Assembly: GCA_026225235.1 (NCBI GenBank)
Contig: JAMFSK010000041.1
Coordinates: forward strand, 85,788-149,787
Direction: 5' to 3'
DNA from: Burkholderiales bacterium
GTDB lineage: Bacteria > Pseudomonadota > Gammaproteobacteria > Burkholderiales > Burkholderiaceae
DNA length: 64,000 nt
Shown here piece by piece: positions 62,655 to 64,000 of the stretch (within the stretch, counting starts at the first letter, position 1; every line of letters begins with the position of its first letter). A program made the translations under genes and the position numbers. Below the pieces are notes generated by a model, which made no database searches, was not told the origin of the DNA, and was given only the letters and a program-made list of their open reading frames with translations.

Positions 62655-63728
62655 ATGGTCCCGCACAACACCGACGACGTTCGGATCCGTGAATTGAAAG
62701 AACTGACGCCCCCCTCGCACCTGATCCGCGAACTGCCCTGCATCGACTCGTCCGCTGAGCTCATCTACCACTCGCGCGATTCGATGCACCGGATCCTGCA
62801 CGGCATGGATGACCGGATGATCGTCATCGTCGGTCCGTGCTCGATTCACGATCCGAAGGCGGCGCTCGAGTACGCGTCGAAGTTGGTCGAGATGCGCAAG
62901 AAGCTCGCGGGCGAGCTCGAGATCGTGATGCGTGTCTATTTCGAGAAACCGCGCACGACGGTGGGCTGGAAGGGGCTGATCAACGATCCGCACCTCGATA
63001 ACAGTTTCAAGATCAATGAGGGTCTGCGAGCCGCGCGTGAGCTGCTGGTCGGGATCAATGAGCAGGGCCTGCCGGCGGCGACGGAATATCTCGACATGAT
63101 CAGCCCGCAGTACATCGCCGACCTGATTTCGTGGGGTGCGATCGGCGCGCGGACGACGGAGTCGCAGGTCCACCGCGAACTGGCGTCGGGGCTGTCGTGC
63201 CCGGTCGGTTTCAAGAATGGCACAGATGGCAATGTGAAGATCGCGGTGGATGCGATCAAGGCGGCGTCACAACCTCACCATTTCCTGTCGGTGACGAAGG
63301 GTGGCCACTCGGCGATCGTGTCGACAGCGGGTAACGAGGATTGCCACATCATCCTGCGCGGCGGCAAGGCGCCGAACTACGACGCAGCGAGCGTGGAGGC
63401 AGCCTGTGCGGACATCTCGAAGGCGGGCCTCGCGCCGCGTCTGATGATCGACGCCAGTCATGCGAACAGCCAGAAAAAACATGAGAACCAGATCCCAGTC
63501 TGCGAGGACATCGGGCGGCAGGTCGCGGGCGGGGATGCGCGGATCATCGGCGTGATGATCGAGTCGCACCTGGTCGGCGGCCGTCAGGACCTGGTGGAAG
63601 GCTGCACGCTGACCTATGGTCAGAGCATCACGGATGCGTGCATTGCGTGGGACGAGACGATTCCGGTGCTCGAAGGTCTTGCTGAGGCGGTGAAACAGCG
63701 TCGTTTGAAGAACGGCCAGGGCAACTGA
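62655..63728 (+). CDS. aroG: 3-deoxy-7-phosphoheptulonate (DAHP) synthase, class I
   Basis: Condenses phosphoenolpyruvate and erythrose-4-phosphate, the entry step of aromatic amino-acid synthesis. 357 residues, AroG/AroF/AroH-like. Motifs: MIVIVGPCSIHDPKAALEYA, MRVYFEKPRTTVGWKGLIND, GARTTESQVHRELASGLS, GFKNGTDGN and DASHANSQKKHENQ. AAGGAGA lies just before the ATG at 62655. Feedback specificity cannot be told from the sequence. Preceded by an aromatic-rich leader and terminator. Confidence 0.97.
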   Translation: MVPHNTDDVRIRELKELTPPSHLIRELPCIDSSAELIYHSRDSMHRILHGMDDRMIVIVGPCSIHDPKAALEYASKLVEMRKKLAGELEIVMRVYFEKPRTTVGWKGLINDPHLDNSFKINEGLRAARELLVGINEQGLPAATEYLDMISPQYIADLISWGAIGARTTESQVHRELASGLSCPVGFKNGTDGNVKIAVDAIKAASQPHHFLSVTKGGHSAIVSTAGNEDCHIILRGGKAPNYDAASVEAACADISKAGLAPRLMIDASHANSQKKHENQIPVCEDIGRQVAGGDARIIGVMIESHLVGGRQDLVEGCTLTYGQSITDACIAWDETIPVLEGLAEAVKQRRLKNGQGN

Positions 63729-63760
63729 AGCCCCGGCCGTCTTTCACGAACGCTTAAGGC

Positions 63761-64000
63761 TCAGGCCGTGCCGCCGACCGTCATCTTGTCGATGCGCAGG
63801 GTCGGCTGACCGACGCCCACGGGCACGCTCTGGCCTTCCTTGCCGCAGACACCGACACCGGTGTCCAGCGCCATGTCGTTGCCGATCATGCTCACGTACT
63901 TGAGCGATTCGGGGCCGCTGCCGATCAGGGTGGCGCCCTTGACCGGGTAGCTGATCTTGCCGTTCTCGATCATGTACGCCTCGGAGGCCGAGAACACGAA
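63761..64000 (-). CDS. tldD: TldD, C-terminal end (cut by window edge)
   Basis: About 80 residues of the metalloprotease TldD, which with TldE/PmbA processes small peptides and the CcdA antitoxin (known of family). The C-terminal signature is clear: [37 protein letters not shown] and [15 protein letters not shown]. Most of the gene lies beyond the right edge. Convergent with aroG. Confidence 0.93.
   Translation of the reverse strand, partial: FVFSASEAYMIENGKISYPVKGATLIGSGPESLKYVSMIGNDMALDTGVGVCGKEGQSVPVGVGQPTLRIDKMTVGGTA

Overview
The window is high-GC chromosomal DNA of a Burkholderiaceae-type betaproteobacterium (Burkholderia / Paraburkholderia / Pandoraea / Robbsia group). This is inferred from the gene order (thiL|maeB, tkt-gapA, fur|bamE-dapB, exbBD-leuS-lptE-holA, queA-tgt-yajC-secDF, recG-oxyR-dps), from strongly G/C-biased third codon positions and from the protein sequences. 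I saw no phage, insertion sequence, CRISPR array, rRNA or tRNA gene. Almost everything is core housekeeping, with a few accessory pockets.

Layout. 1-4.4 kb: thiL (cut by the left edge), divergent malic enzyme maeB, then a secreted barnase-like RNase with its barstar inhibitor. 4.4-10.7 kb: rsmE and a VOC protein, transketolase and GAPDH, a 1.1-kb stretch with no convincing gene that holds a degenerate 78-bp repeat, and fur. 10.7-19.9 kb: bamE-dapB-exbB-exbD-leuS-lptE-holA-proA-hemJ, a run with many start/stop overlaps. 19.9-28.5 kb: a prolyl oligopeptidase, then an Entner-Doudoroff/gluconate cluster (edd, eda, gntP, gntK) and an rRNA methyltransferase. 28.6-35.6 kb: the three-gene proton-translocating transhydrogenase (pntAA-pntAB-pntB), mnmA, a glutathione S-transferase and purB. 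35.7-42.0 kb: a pqiA-pqiA-pqiB-pqiC envelope lipid-transport operon, an MFS exporter and a YceI protein. 42.1-49.2 kb: queA, tgt, yajC, secD and secF on the minus strand, with the usual tgt-yajC junction interrupted by two unrecognised plus-strand genes. 49.3-56.1 kb: recG, oxyR, dps, ubiA, proC and yggS. 56.2-61.5 kb: a glycolate/D-lactate oxidase operon (FAD oxidase, glcD, glcE, glcF). 61.7-64 kb: a cobalamin adenosyltransferase, a DAHP synthase (aroG) and the 3' end of tldD.

The most notable discovery is the aroG leader. A good promoter (62392-62420) precedes a 23-codon reading frame whose product contains four Phe, one Trp and one Tyr within eight residues. It is followed by a strong intrinsic terminator just before aroG. 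The leader can fold into mutually exclusive 1:2, 2:3 and 3:4 pairings, the classical architecture of ribosome-mediated attenuation, here apparently sensing aromatic amino acids to control entry into the shikimate pathway. Other non-coding structure worth attention: an array of eleven 11-bp repeats between gst and purB, a 78-bp repeat downstream of gapA, and a 25-bp repeat between ubiA and proC.

All functional names come from reading the protein sequences and motifs; no database search was run. Several long open frames antisense to real genes were discarded as high-GC shadows.
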